A DNA stretch of 64,000 nucleotides from Desmodesmus armatus (lineage: Eukaryota; Chlorophyta; Chlorophyceae; Sphaeropleales; Scenedesmaceae). Position 1 is the first letter of the stretch. Every line of letters begins with the position of its first letter. Below are positions 1 to 26,001 of this stretch, piece by piece. Location: assembly GCA_007449985.2 (NCBI GenBank), contig VIIQ02000209.1, forward strand, positions 62,001-126,000, in the 5' to 3' direction. A model generated the notes under the pieces. That model saw only the letters and a program-made list of their open reading frames with translations. It was not told the DNA's origin and did not search any database. The position numbers and the translations under genes were made by a program.

Positions 1-2004
1 ACCTCACCCACTTGACCAGTGAGAGTCAGCTGACCTGCACAGCAGCAGCAGCAGCAGCAGGTGCAGCAGTGGTGGTGTCACGCACTTGGGAATCCATGTG
101 CTGCCCACACCACCGTGCTAGGCAGTCGCAGCTCTTCCCCCCTCAAGCTGTTGTTGCATTGCCAAACATGTTCTGTAGGATACAGGAAAGAAACATGAGC
201 CAGCTCTCACACCATTTCTTTGAACAAAGCCACTCACCCATCGCCCCTTCGCTGCGCCCTTCGCCCCGTGTGACTGCCACACACTCCACACACTGAACCC
301 CACCCCCTGCAGCCGTCCACACCAGGCCGGCCACCACGCCAGGGCTGGACACTGCTGCACTCAACTCCTCAGCTGCTGAGCTGTACTTTGGAGGGCCCAG
401 CACGGTTTCAACAAGTACGGCATCCACCACTATGCGGGCCTGTACACATGTCAAAAGACGAGGAAGGTCGGGGGGGGGGGGGGTGATTTCATGTGCTGTA
501 CGAGGCCGGGGAGCGCGGGAGCGCGGGGGCCGGGGTGTGTGTTGGGGGGGGGGGGGGGGCACTGTACTGCCGGGCCTGTGCGGGGAAAGTGGAGGAGGGA
601 CACTGCTGCACTCAACTCCTCAGCTGCTGAGCTGTACTTGGGGGGACCCAGCACGGTTTCTACAAGCACGGCATCCACCACTATGCGGGCCTGTCGAGAT
701 GGAAGGAGAGGGGAGAGGCAGAGCAGCAGGTGGGTGGGTGGGGGTGAGGGTGGGGGCCTTTGTGCAGGGGGGAAGCGGTGTGTGTGTGTGTGGGGGGGGG
801 GTCTGTGAGGGGCGGGGAAAACGAACGAGAGGGGAAGAAGGGGAGGAGAGAAGATAAGGGGGGGGGGGGGGTGCTCAGATCCTCCACTGCTGAGCTGTAC
901 TTGGGGGACCCAGCACCGTTTCAACTAAAGCAGCGTCCACCACGATGCGGGCCTGTTGACAAATCCAAGGAGGAGGGGGGGGGGGGGTCAGGGGTGACAT
1001 CAGAACGTCGCGGCACTCAGATCCTCCACTGCTGAGCTGTACTTGGGGGGACCCAGCACAGTCTCAACTAAAGCAGCGACCACCACGATGAGGGCCTGTG
1101 CACACGTCACAGTAGGGGGGGGGGACAGGGCACGGTCTGAACCACAATACTGGGCCTGTGTTGAGAGGGATAAGGAAGGGGGTGGGGGTGCTCAGATCCT
1201 CCACTGCTGAGCTGTACTTGGGGGACCCAGCACCGTCTCAACTAAAGCAGCGTCCACCACGATGCGTGCCTACAGGAATGGGGGGCGGGGGGGGGGGGGG
1301 GGGAGCTGGGGTCAAATGGAAGGGGACACGTCAGTGCTGGGTTTCTCTGCTGCTGGTCTCCACAAGGTGCTGATGTACACAAGACACCTGCAGCAGTCTC
1401 AGTCACGACAGCATGCACCACAGTTAATGCGAATGCATGCAGCCAAGGGGGTTACTGCGGCGGGACGCCTTATCATATCCAGCCAAGTTAGCCAAATCCC
1501 CAAAAGCGAACAAGACCACCCTTTGCGCAGAGAGTTCACACACCTGTGCTTGTGTGAGGAGGTCTGGTGGGTAGGGGTGGGGGTCCACACCACCCGCAGG
1601 GGTCCCGTCGTACCGCACAGCAGACGCACGCTGGTGCTGCTGCAGCTGCTGAACCGTCAACGCATGCCGCTGCTGCTGCTGCTGCTGCTGAGGGGTCAGC
1701 GGCGGCCACACATGCTGCTGCTGCTGCTGCTTGGTGGCGCTGCCAAGCGCACTAGACAGTGCTGACACACCAACACCAGGTGCTGCACTGCTGCCACTGC
1801 TGCCCTGAGCCGCCGCAGCCGCCGACCCTGCTGCTGCTGCTGATAAGCCGCCAGCCCGGCGCTTGAGCCGTGGCTGTGCCTGGGTTTTGACTCTCAGGCC
1901 TGAACCCTGGCTGCTGCTGCTGCTGCTTGCGCTGCTGCTGGCTGCAACGCTTGCGCCCTCACTCACTGACCATGTGGTCACACTGACACCTGGAGAGCTG
2001 CTCA

Positions 2005-2039
<35 letters not shown>

Positions 2040-2176
2040 GGAAAGCCAGAGAACTGCTGTTGCCACAGGAGGCTGCTGCTGCTGCTGCTGTCGGCTGGCA
2101 GCACTGCACAGGGCAACTCGTCAGCAAAGAACAACAGGGGCTCCTCACCACAAGGCTTTGACCAGCCCCAATGCGA

Positions 2177-2209
<33 letters not shown>

Positions 2210-5200
2210 GTGCTGGGAGACTGTGTTGGCTATGCTATTGCTGCTGCGGCTACCTGCACTATCGAAGCCCTCAGCAGTGAGTGTCAATGTGAAGTGCTGC
2301 TGCTGCTGCTGCTGCTGCTGGTGGTGTGGCTGTGGTGGGTCCAGTTCAGCCGCAGCTGCGCCACTGCTGCCAGCCGCCGCCGTTGCTGCTGCTGCTGCTG
2401 CTACCTGCTGCTCGTGCTCCATGACCACTGTAAGAGCCACGTGGCGGCAGATGGCTGCTAGGCAGCGCCGCAGCCCCCTCACTCCCGCCTCCCTGGTGTA
2501 ACCTGTGGAGCAAGTTGCACACCCGGTGACAACAGATTGGCATTTGCAAAATGGGGTGAATGCACAAATCAAGCGTGAAAGCAGTGCCGCAGCCCCCTCA
2601 CTCCTGCCTCCCTGGTGTAACCTGTATGGCACGTTGTGGACCGACAAAGAATTAGTATGTGCAAACGAGGTTTGATGCACACCAACAAGGTGAAAGCAGC
2701 GCCGCAGGCCCCTCACTCCCGCCTCCATGAAAATATGTTGTGAACTGAATCATGGTGTTTGTGAAGCATCTGTGTTTGTTGTTGCGCGTCGTTCGTGTGC
2801 ATCGGCGAGAGTGCATTGTAGGCACAGGCAAGCGTGCACACTGGGTGTAGGAGTATGGCAGGTTTATGCCTGCAGCAGCCCTTAGTAAAAACAGCTTTCA
2901 TATGTGTGATAATCAGCGCCCGTCTACTCCTTGCGCTTGCTGGAAACAGTAATGCTTGCTTGAACGATTGCTGTTGCAATTGCAGATTTATTGCTATCAG
3001 CTACCAACAAGCAGCAAGCTGCCGCCTTGCCCACCAACACTGCTCCGTAACAGCCTGATCAATCAATGCACATGCCGTCCCTTATGCCGACAATGAAATT
3101 CAAGTACTTGGCCAAGGCAGTGCCGCTCACCGTTCACCACCAGCTCAAGGGTGCTCCTAGGAAAAGAAACCAGCTGTGGGCCCAGGCCATGTTCTGACAG
3201 CACAGACGGCAGCAGGTGTTGCTGGCTGATTGACACCTGAATAGATTGGGGTTGGAGAGGGGGGGGGGGGGTAGGCCATTAGAGAGAAGGGGAGCAGAGC
3301 ATAATGGATAGGGCGATACAAGTTTGCAATGCAGGTGCCCCAGCCCCACCCGCCACCGCAGCTCCCCCTCTCCCCCCCCCCTCTGCCACGCCAAGGGTGT
3401 AAACAGTATGCTGCCCATGAAAACACATGCCACTCTCGATGTATTCATGGCCCCAGATGCACACAACACAGCACAGTGTCCCTCTCACAGTGTCCCTCAT
3501 ACCTTCTCCCTCAGTGTGTACCCTGGCAGGTGGATGACCTCCAGACGGTCCATAAGGGCAGGAGGGATGTCCGCAGCCCTGATGAGCACATACGACGCAC
3601 ACACAGCAGCAATAAACAGTACAAGCGAGTGCAGGCAGGCGGTTCAGACGCATGAGGCCAGGAGGCGATGCAGGTGAGTCGGACATGTAGATCTGGGCAG
3701 GCCGTACATCTGCAGGCGGTACATCTGCAGGCGGTACATCTGCAGGCCGTACATCTGCAGGCGGTACATCTGCAGGCGGTACATCTGCATGCCGTACATC
3801 TGCAGGCGGTACATCTGCAGGTGGTACAATTGCCAGACACTCATGATTCGGCAGGCAGTACAAGTGAGGGCTGGCATTGGGAGAGACTGTGGTTCCGGTG
3901 TGTGTGCCCACCTGTTTGCTGTAGCCACGAATGTGACTGCGCCCAGGTCGAAGGGCAGCCCCAGGTATGTGTCGGTGAAGGCGTGGTTCTGCTCAGGATC
4001 CAACACCTCCAACAGAGCAGCAGCAGGGTCACCCCTGAAGCAGAATAAGGCATGTAACAGAGCATGTAACTGACATGTTTCAAACAGAGTGTGTGTGGGT
4101 GGGTGGGTGGGGGGGTGGGGGGGGGGGGCGGAAACCTCCAACAGCACAGCAGCAGGGTCACCCCTGAAGCAGAATAAGACATGTTACAGAGCATGTAACT
4201 GACATGTTTCAAACAGAGTGTGTGTGTGTGTGTGTGTGGGTGGGGGGGGGGGGGACACCTCCAACAGCACAGCAGCAGGGTCACCCTGAAGCAGAATAAG
4301 ACATGTTACAGAGCATGTAACTGACATGCTTCAAACAGAGTGTGTGTGTGTGGGTGTGGGTGGGGGGGGGACACCTCCAACAGCGCAGCAGCAGGGTCAC
4401 CCCTGAAGCAGAATAAGACATGTTACAGAGCATGTAACTGACATGTTTCAAACAGAGTGTGTGTGTGTGTGTGGGTGGGTGGGTGGGGGGGGGGGGGCGG
4501 AAACCTCCAACAGCGCAGCAGCAGGGTCACCCCTGAAGCAGAATAAGACATGTTACAGAGCATGTAACTGACATGTTTCAAACAGAGTGTGTGTGTGTGT
4601 GTGGGTGGGTGGGGGGGGGGGGGGGGCGGAAACCTCCAACAGCGCAGCAGCAGGGTCACCCCTGAAGCAGAATAAGACATGTTACAGAGCATGTAACTGA
4701 CATGTTTCAAACAGAGTTTGTGTGTGTGGGTGGGGGGGGGGGGGCGGAAACCTCCAACAGCGCAGCAGCAGGGTCACCCCTGAAGCAGAATAAGGCATGT
4801 AACAGAGCATGTAACTGACATGTTTCAAACAGAGTGTGTGTGTGTGGGTGTGGGGGGGGGGGGGAGCAACACCTCCAACAGCACAGCAGCAGGGTCACCC
4901 CTGAAGCAGGACACAGTCACGTACAATGCACCACATGCATGTTTGTATCCAACAGCCTAGAGGCTCGAACACACAGCGCAGCGACAGGTTCGCCCCACCT
5001 GCTAGGTGCAACGGTTGCATCTTGCATGTTGCGCAAGGGTTTCACACAAACAGCCCAGGTTGGGGGGGGGGGGGGCATCTGCAATCCTTGCAACTCCTTG
5101 CAGCCTCACATACACACGAAGATGGTCAAAGAGCATTTCTTCCCCCACCTGTGGTCGTGTCCCATCTTATCCACTTCGTCCAGCAGTATGAGGGGGTCCC

Positions 5201-5889
5201 TGCAGCCCGCCTTGCGCACAGCAGCTATCAACCGACCAGGCATGGCGCCAACATACCTGCAGCCAAACAAGCACACCACAACAGCATGGTCGGTAAGCAG
5301 AGGTATGTGTTGAGCCAGAGAGCGCGCCCACCGAGGGCGCATGAGTTGTTTTCAAAGCCACACTTCCAAAGCCACACGAAATTAAGTCAAACACAACATT
5401 CAGCCCCGAGAAACCGTCTGCGCTCGTGCAACTCTGGGGCCACACTCCAGCATTTTGTACCACTTACTCACTTTGCTCCTGCTGTGCTGTAACTGCAGCC
5501 GTTGCCAAAGTAAAACTCACTTGCGCCTGTGTCCCAATATCTGCCTTGTCCCTCACTCCACCCAATGCTATGCGGGACAGCGGCACACCCAACCATCATG
5601 CAATCCTGCTGCACGCTCCATGAGTCATCCCCTCCAAAACCCCTGGCGCCATTATGGGCTGGGGCAACCAGCTGTACATAACTCTGGTACTGTTGAACAG
5701 CTGTAGCGCTAGCTATTGTGGTAACCACCACCTCCACTACACATGTGGCCGGTGTACACTCACGTGCGCCTGTGTCCCCGTATCTCTGCCTCGTCCCTCA
5801 CGCCACCCAAGGCGATGCGTGACAGCGGCACACCCAACACGTCGGCAATGCTACGCGCCAGACTGGTCTTGCCCACACCAGGGGGACCT

Positions 5890-5958
<69 letters not shown>

Positions 5959-6484
5959 CCGTTGGCAGCAGCTGTGAGACGGTGAATGCAAATCCGCCAT
6001 GAAATATGGCAGAAGGCAAATGTGCAAGCGCCACGAGCTCTGCTTCACAGAATGCCCCCCCCCCCATACTCGCACCAAGGTATATCCACCTGATGGGCAC
6101 AGCAACAATGATGAAACTACGGCCATCAAAAACACACCTCCACTCCAACATTGCAACCACCCCTCTCATGCTCTGGCTCCAGCAGTCTTGACCAAGCCAG
6201 GTGCTGAATGATGTGCCCCTTCAGCATTTGCACTGCAAAGAGTGACATGTTACCCCCCCCCCCCCCGCCCGCCCCTGGAGCCCACAGTGTGTCACTCACC
6301 TATCAAGCACAGCACAGGGGAGCGCCCCTGGCCCACATTGGCAGGTCCCAGCAGCCTTGAAACAGCCAGGTGCTCAATGATCCGCCCCTTCACCTTATCC
6401 AACCCTGTGTGGTGGCTGTCCAGCAGAGCACGCGCAGCAGACAGAGGCATAGGCACAGGGGGACCCCTCACACCCTCCTCTTCC

Positions 6485-6521
<37 letters not shown>

Positions 6522-6632
6522 CGGGGCCAGCCCTGCTGCTACTTTTTGTCCCCGCCACAGAGTTGCCCTTTTGTGTGGCGGCAGTGGCGGTTGCAGCAGC
6601 TGCTTGGCCCTTGGAAGCCTTGCTACCACCAG

Positions 6633-6675
<43 letters not shown>

Positions 6676-8972
6676 CTGCCATGCCTTTGTGTTCCAAGGG
6701 AGGTCTGCCAGAAGTTCCAGGTAGGCTCGTGCAGCTGCTGCACCGGGCTGGTGGTCCCCCCCTGACTTGAGGCGCTTCGCTTCCCGCAGTGCTGCTTTCA
6801 AGACCTCGGGTGGGGGTCTGGCTGCTGACAGCCTTGTTAGAAGGACCCTGGAGGGGGAGGGGCAAGCAGAAGCAGCAGCAGCAGCAGAATGAGAGGGGGG
6901 GGGGAGTTACGTAAATGCACAGGTCAGGACGGGGGGGGGGGGGGGCACAGTCCAAAGAACGCTCCAGGTAGGCCCGTGCAGCTGCTGCACCTGGCTGGTG
7001 GTCACCCCCTGACTTGAGACGCTTCGCTTCACGCAGTGCTGCTTTCAGGACCTCGGGTGGGGGTCTGGCTGCTGACAGCCTGGTTACCAATACCCTGGAG
7101 TATGAGAGCAGAGGTGGCGCGTGAGGACAGATGAGTAAGGGTTAGCACAAATGTATTTGCGGGGCGGGAATGGCAGCCACCATTTCCAGCACCCGACTCA
7201 TCATTGCCAACACTTTCAAAAGCAATTAACGGTTACTTACTGTATCTCATCTTCAGCAGTGTCATCCTCCTCCCCTGCAAAGCTGCCTCCACCAGCCCCA
7301 GGCCCTATGCCCCAAAACCCCGGGGAAGCTGCCGCCGGCCCCCTCCAGGATTTAAGCCCCCAGGCCCTATCTGAACCCTCTGCTGCTGCTGTTTGCGCTG
7401 CTGCTGGTCGCTCTTGCTGCTGCCGTTGGGGGTGGGGTTGCTGCCAGGGGGTACGGCACTGCCACCCCTGCTGCCACGGCCCCCAGGCACCTGCTGCTGC
7501 TGCTGCTGCTGCTGCTGGGGTGAGCCGTCGCTGCTGCTGCTGCTGCTGTTGTTGTTGTTGCCGGATGCTGCCCCCACTGCATCGAGGGCTGCCTGCACTT
7601 GCTGTAGGGCCAGTCTGATGCGGCTGGCTGGGTCAAGAGCAAGCAACACAGACAGACGCTCCTGGGGTGGGTGGGCGTGTGTTGGGGAGGGTGGATACAA
7701 GAAAGGGGGGGGGGGGAGACATCAGAAGGGGTGTGTGGAAGGTATGCGAGTGTGTGCACAGTACGAGACAATGATTGGGGACAGGGTCCCAGCCTCAGCG
7801 CTAGCCAGCGAGCCTCGGGCTCACGAGGGTGCCCAGAGGGCCTACTTGCGTACCCAGTCTCTCCACCCAGTATATAGGTTCCACAACTCAGGAGTCTGAT
7901 GCGACTGGCTGGGTCCAGGACCAACAAGACAGAGAGGCGCTCCTGCAATGTGATTGCGTGGGTGGGTGGGGTGGGGTGGGGGGCATGAAAAGGGAAAATG
8001 CCAACAGGGAGGGGGGGGGGGTCGGCATGTTTGCGCGCATAGGGGAGTCTCATGCAGCTGGCTAAGTCAACGGCCAGCAGCACAGACAGACACTCCTGCA
8101 GAGGGGGGGAGGGGGCCGAGGGGGCGCGGGCGGGGATGGGTGAGTGGGGATTGGAAGTGTGCCATGGGAAGCAAACCAGGAAGCAAACCAGGTCAACATG
8201 GGTGGGTCAAACTACCGAGCGTGCAGGTGGTACGGGGGGGGGGGGGGGGGGAAGAAGGTTGTGTAATCAGGGGAGAAAAAGGGGGGTCCCTCACCCGGCT
8301 GGTGCGTGCCAATGCCGCCCCCCCAACATCTGCTGCCCTCCACGCCGACACCTCAGCCAGCAACTCTTACAGCCGCTGGGTAAGGGGAGGGGAAGGGGAG
8401 AGGGGCAGCGGTGTGTGTGTGTGGGGGGGGGGGTTTCAGGGGTGTGTGAGTGCTCACCTGGTTGGTGCGTGCCAATGCCGCTGCCACAACATCTGCCGCC
8501 CTCCACGCCGGCACCCCAGCCAGCAGCTCCAACAGCCGCCGAGCAGCCGGCAGCCCTGAAGCAGCACTCAACATCTGCAGCAGCAGCTTCGTCGAAGCCT
8601 TCAAAGCAGCACCCAGCTGCTCCACATCCTCACTACTGCTGCCGCCATTACTGCCATCGCTGCCGCTGCTGCCGCTGCCATTGCTGCTGTTGCTGATGGC
8701 GTCCGAGATGCCGAATGACGGGTGATTATGTAATCCAGGGTAGTGCGGATGACGTAATCCGGCACTGTCGAGGGCTGGGGAAGATCCTGGCTTGCTTGAG
8801 GCAAAGGTGGGGTGGAAGCTGCCATTGCTGCTGCTGCTGCTGTCGGTGCTGCTGCCATTGCTGCCAAAGGGGGAGTGTGGCAGCAGCTCCAGCTGCTGAA
8901 TCGTGACAAAGTCGTAGGGGGGTTCAGCTGATCCCCCTCCTGCTGCTGCGGCACCTGGAAACCCAGCTGGTG

Positions 8973-9020
<48 letters not shown>

Positions 9021-10400
9021 CAGCTAGGCCTGTAATGCTGATGCGGCATATCCCCTCTAGCAGCACTACCCAGTCACCAGTCTGTGTGCAAGCAGCAGCA
9101 GCGGACAGGAGCAGCAGGGTACATGCTGTTCTCAAACGCTCAATCACATATTCACGAAGTTGAGCTGCACGTAGCGTGTAGCAGTCAGCTGCTGCAAGGT
9201 GAGAATGAATGTACAGCTGCTGCATGTGTATAGCCCTTCCCCATCAGCCTCTGGCTCCCTTGCGCGCTGCACGGCCTTCCGTGCCAGATACTGTAACTGT
9301 TGACTGTATATGCGGCACATGCAGCACTTGACTACAGCCCAGCAGCAGCTGTACCATCACCTGGGGGGATGGCAGCTGCATTTCTGCTGGGTGGCTGAGG
9401 CCCTGACAGCGACTAAGACGGCCAGCACGGAGACTATGATCGTGATGGTACCTCTTAGTTCACAAGGTGCATTGAAATGCTTGAGTTCAGGTTATCGCTG
9501 AGCATGCACTAGTCTGCAAGTGCTCAACTGCTGACATGTAGGGAGCAACCAAGCTCCGCTCACATGAAAGAGTGGTGACAGCAGCACAGGCTGCAGAAAG
9601 TGCCAGATAGTGCAAGAGCCATCCCAGATACTGCACCACCCCTTCCCCACCCCCCAAACCCCCCACGCTTTCACCCAAGCCCCCCCCCCCCCCCACGCTT
9701 GCCCCCCCCCCCCCTCAGCACAATCCTCTCTCACCTGCACCAGCCTTGACAGCTGCAGGACCCGAGCAGCAGTGCCCACAGGGCACAACCGGTCCAGCGA
9801 GGCAGCCTGACCCTTGGGCACATCCGCTGCTGCAGGAGTCAGCACACCCTCCTGCAGGAGCATGCAGTCGCATGCAACAAAAGCAGAGCCCAGCACAACA
9901 CCCCATCCCTCAAGCAGGGATCGTAGGAGTTGTTCAAAAGGCGTGAAAAGCCTGGTTTTACGGTTATTGCAAGCAGCTGGGTTCACCTGTCATGTGATAT
10001 TGCAGCTGGTGGGTTGTGTGCTGCCGCTGTGCTGGAGCCAGGGCCATGTCTCAAATGGAATTCAGCTGCTGCGTTGAGCTGCTGATGAACTCGAAGACGA
10101 TCTATGATTACCTCTCGAGAGTCTCGTGGGACCAATGCAGGCACCACAGCAACCAGCAGCTCGCGTGAAGACTGGGTGGACAAGTGCTCCAGCAGCGCCA
10201 CACTGCACAAGCACAATTACCCGTTTGGCCTCAGCTGCTGCTGCTTGGCAATCAGATGGTTTATTTATTGACGAAAACAACATCACACACCTCCTGGACG
10301 CCTTTCTGGAGACCTGGACTCTGACAAAGGCTGTTGGCAGCAGAACCTGCCCATGCAGAGGCAGTAGCGGCAACGTGTACGGAAGCTCGATGGACTCCAT
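1..10400 (-). CDS. LON2: Peroxisomal-type Lon protease (LON2/LONP2), many exons, C-terminus beyond window
   Basis: ATP-dependent AAA+ serine protease; the plant/animal LON2 branch degrades and chaperones proteins in the peroxisome matrix. I chose the ATG at 10,400 because MESIELP runs straight into the Lon N-domain ([11 protein letters not shown]), with no mitochondrial presequence. Conserved blocks in order: N-domain exons near 10,080-10,240, 9,735-9,855, 9,010-9,085 and 8,459-8,960; middle helices 7,250-7,660 and 6,660-6,840 ([18 protein letters not shown]); [15 protein letters not shown] near 6,400; Walker [10 protein letters not shown] 5,869-5,890; Walker [11 protein letters not shown] 5,161-5,190; [16 protein letters not shown] and sensor FVATANR 3,913-4,040; [12 protein letters not shown] 3,530-3,590; [10 protein letters not shown] near 2,490; protease-domain start LGPPKYSS 374-400; LTLTGQVG at 1-35. 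The catalytic Ser/Lys and any PTS1 tail fall outside. The EHEQ and VVD...LGPP blocks around the linker match LON2 rather than mitochondrial LON1. A Q/S/A-rich segment of about 320 residues separates the AAA+ and protease domains. Exon ends are approximate. Confidence 0.93.
590..1268 (-). repeat. Four upstream partial copies of the Lon protease-domain exon
   Basis: The real exon (about 300-430) begins [19 protein letters not shown]. Copies of its acceptor and 5' part recur at about 600-690, 880-960, 1,018-1,085 and 1,196-1,268, separated by poly-G runs (poly-C in the sense strand). The copy nearest the real exon keeps the frame through [11 protein letters not shown], then breaks into intron. 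The three outer copies have lost a base at PPKY and are frameshifted. None has a donor at the matching exon end, so they act as decoy acceptors at most. Confidence 0.85.
1544..2380 (-). other. LON2: Low-complexity Q/S/A linker exon of Lon
   Basis: Continuous reading frame from the YTREAGVR helix through long Q, S, A and V runs to DLLTQAQ, where a CAG|GTGTGTG donor fits at 1,544. No stop occurs in the coding frame over about 830 bases, although (CTG)n tracts dominate. In known LON2 proteins the segment between the AAA+ lid and the protease domain is short to moderate; here it would add roughly 280-320 residues. It could instead be partly spliced out. Confidence 0.6.
2586..2728 (-). repeat. Two upstream copies of the Lon YTREAGVR exon start
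   Basis: The block encoding [13 protein letters not shown] with its preceding acceptor (real copy near 2,465-2,515) recurs at about 2,586-2,622 and 2,695-2,728. The copies are nearly identical over some 40 bases, each with neighbouring intron sequence, and lie upstream in the transcript. Confidence 0.8.
3700..3835. repeat. 15-bp minisatellite in a Lon intron
   Basis: About nine copies of a 15-base unit, GTACATCTGCAGGCG on the plus strand with few substitutions, lie between the sensor-1 exon (ends about 3,914) and the DRLEVI exon. All frames stay open over the array only because the unit is a multiple of three. Confidence 0.9.
4120..4915 (-). repeat. Seven upstream copies of the Lon [10 protein letters not shown] exon start
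   Basis: The real exon at about 3,914-4,040 starts [15 protein letters not shown]. Seven further copies of its acceptor plus about 27 bases ([10 protein letters not shown]) follow upstream in the transcript, one every 105-125 bases. Each is accompanied by the same intron stretch (ATGTTTCAAACAGAGTGTG on plus) and one poly-G run of varying length. Copies are almost identical, so the expansion is recent or homogenised. Confidence 0.9.
5520..5640 (-). repeat. Downstream partial copy of the Lon Walker-A exon
   Basis: The sense strand encodes [15 protein letters not shown] again, followed by a donor-like GTGAGT. This is the 3' part of the exon at 5,765-5,890. It lacks the Walker A motif and lies downstream in the transcript. 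Confidence 0.75.
5889..5956. repeat. (CAG)n microsatellite, about 22 units
   Basis: Uninterrupted CAG triplets on the plus strand, directly upstream (in Lon sense) of the Walker-A exon. By position they form the intron end or a Leu/Cys/Ala run if retained; the GPPGVGK block begins immediately afterwards, so an intronic location just before the acceptor is likelier. Confidence 0.9.
6955..7097 (-). repeat. Upstream copy of the Lon KRLKSGG exon
   Basis: A second copy of the block encoding [20 protein letters not shown] through AYLE, matching the exon at about 6,660-6,840, with a poly-G run between them. The copy stops being homologous after AYLE, before LLADLPWN. Confidence 0.85.
7895..8106 (-). 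repeat. Two upstream copies of the Lon ERLSVLL exon start
   Basis: The exon beginning [19 protein letters not shown] (about 7,590-7,662) is preceded in the transcript by copies encoding [17 protein letters not shown] (about 7,895-7,945) and a more diverged [17 protein letters not shown] (about 8,045-8,106). Confidence 0.85.
8285..8375 (-). repeat. Downstream copy of the Lon AWRAADVV exon end
   Basis: The exon ending in [17 protein letters not shown] with a GTGAGC donor at about 8,458 is followed by a copy encoding [17 protein letters not shown] with its own GTGAGG donor. Confidence 0.8.
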
Positions 10401-11073
10401 CTGAATGATACGTTTGAATACTGAATAAAACGTTACAGAGAGCTTCGCATCTGCCAAGGCCTCGAGTGGGGAGGCCAAGGGCCCATCATCCCAAACGTCC
10501 ACGTTTACTGCATGAGCCACACGACGCAGAAGAGTGATGACACAACCAGTCCAAGCCCGATTACAGCATTGCTGAGCATTCCCGGTCTCCTTCTTGGTTC
10601 ATGAGTCATCACGGTTTTGACCAGCCTGGCAGGCATAGGATCATGCTGCTGTGTTGCAGGCATAGGATCATGCTGCTGCATTTTCCGACCTATGGTGAGC
10701 ACATGCTGCTTCAACCATCTGCTTGGTTGACCAAGCAACAGCTTTACCCGATGGTTTTGCATGCAATGTCTGTGCAGTTGTTGCTGATGACCTGGCAATG
10801 CCAGGCTGGCAAATTGCAGAGAGCAAATACATCTTGTCTGGAAGATGGGCGAGGTACACAGCAACAGACGCGTACAATCTAGTGCGAAACAACCTTCACT
10901 CAGTGTAACGCACTGCTGTCAAGATGGGTTCACCTATTTTAACACTGATGTCCTGGAGAACTGCAAGCCAAGCTGTTGTTTGCAGTCAATCTGCTCAGTC
11001 CTTTGCATCCTTTGCCCAATAGTGTCACTACTTCAAGCAGTGGCACTGCACTGCTGCGCATGGCTGATTGCTA
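10401..11073. other. Spacer between helicase 3' end and Lon start
   Basis: No gene seen. It should contain the Lon promoter (minus strand). A 20-base direct repeat (GGCATAGGATCATGCTGCTG) occurs twice at about 10,630-10,675. No clear TATA box or other known motif was recognised. Confidence 0.5.
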
Positions 11074-12273
11074 GGCTGGTAGCCGCGGCCCCGTCAGGCT
11101 GGGGTCAGCTGCCGCTGCCCTTGACCTCCCTGCCCACGGCTCCGCCTGCTGCTGCTGATGCCTTGCTGGCAAGGAAGGCCGCGGCCACTGCGCTGTGGCC
11201 GCTATAAAACAGTGACACTGCCCGGTCGAGCCCTTGCAAACTGTTAGCCGCCAAGCTGCCGGGCAACCGCGGTTCACCAGGCACCATCCACTGCCACTGC
11301 CTTGGATCTCCCTGCCAACGGCAACTTCCTCCCGAGCGTGGCTCCCCTGCCATTTGCTATCAGCTAGTAGCTGCCCATCTGGCTGGTAGGCACAGCTGAA
11401 CCGCCAGCAGCCTTAGACCTCCCTGCCCATAGCCCTGCCAGCTGAGCCTGGCCCGCTAGCTGCCCAGTTGGCAGCCACAGCTCAGCTGCCGCTGCCCTTG
11501 ACCTCCCTGCCCACGGATCCGCCTGCAGCTGCTGATGCCTTGCTGGCAAGGAAGGCCGAGGCCACTGCGCTGTGGTCACTTCAAAATAGTGACATTACCC
11601 GGCCGAGCCTCCGCAAGATGCTAGCATCTAGCATCTAGCGCTAGCCGCTAAGCTGCCTGGCCCAGGCACCATCCACTGCCATTGCCTTTGACCTCCCTGC
11701 CCACAGCCCAGCTTGCTGAGCCTGGTGTATGCCATGTACTAGCCACCAAGCTGGCTAGTGGCCACAGCTCAGCTGCCGCTGCCCTTCACTTCCTTGCCGA
11801 CGGCCCCGCCCGCTGCTGCTGCTGCTGCTACTGCTACTGCCTGACTGGCTGATAGCCACAGCTCAGCTGCCAGTGCCCTTCACTTCCTTGCCGACGGCCC
11901 CGTCTGCTGCTGCTGCCTTGCTGATAAAGAAGGTCAGGACCAGCCCTGGCAGCCCTTGGCAGGTGATGGCCCTGCAAAACTGTGGCACTGCCCTGCCAAG
12001 CCTCTGCCTGACATGCCAGTTGCCCAGCTGGCTGGTAGTTGCAGCTCAGCTGCCGCTGCCCTTGACCTCCTTGCCTACTGCGCCGCCTGCTGCTGCTGCC
12101 GTCTTGCTGGCGACAAAGCCAAGGCCAGCTCAGATAGCCCAGGTCACAGTCCCTGGCCGGTGTGACCGCTGCACAACACTGCCTTGCCGAGCCTCCGCGT
12201 CATCACGATATAGCGATAGGCTAGCTGCCAAGCTGGCTGGTAGCCGCAGTTCAGGACAGGTGGTAGCCACAGC
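11074..12273 (-). repeat. Array of downstream copies of the helicase terminal exon
   Basis: At least five degenerate copies (near 11,080-11,200, 11,470-11,570, 11,680-11,830, 11,870-11,940 and 12,040-12,120) of the last coding block of the helicase, encoding variants of ASKAAAAGGAVGREVKGSGS with the stop codon. They lie directly 3' of the true stop at 12,274. Period is irregular, roughly 150-400 bases. This places extra terminal-exon copies in or beyond the 3' UTR. Confidence 0.75.

Positions 12274-26001
<13,728 letters not shown>

Noticed and set aside
3668..3840. Cys-rich peptide with CTACR repeats
   Set aside because: A reading of the 15-bp intronic minisatellite between two well-defined Lon exons.
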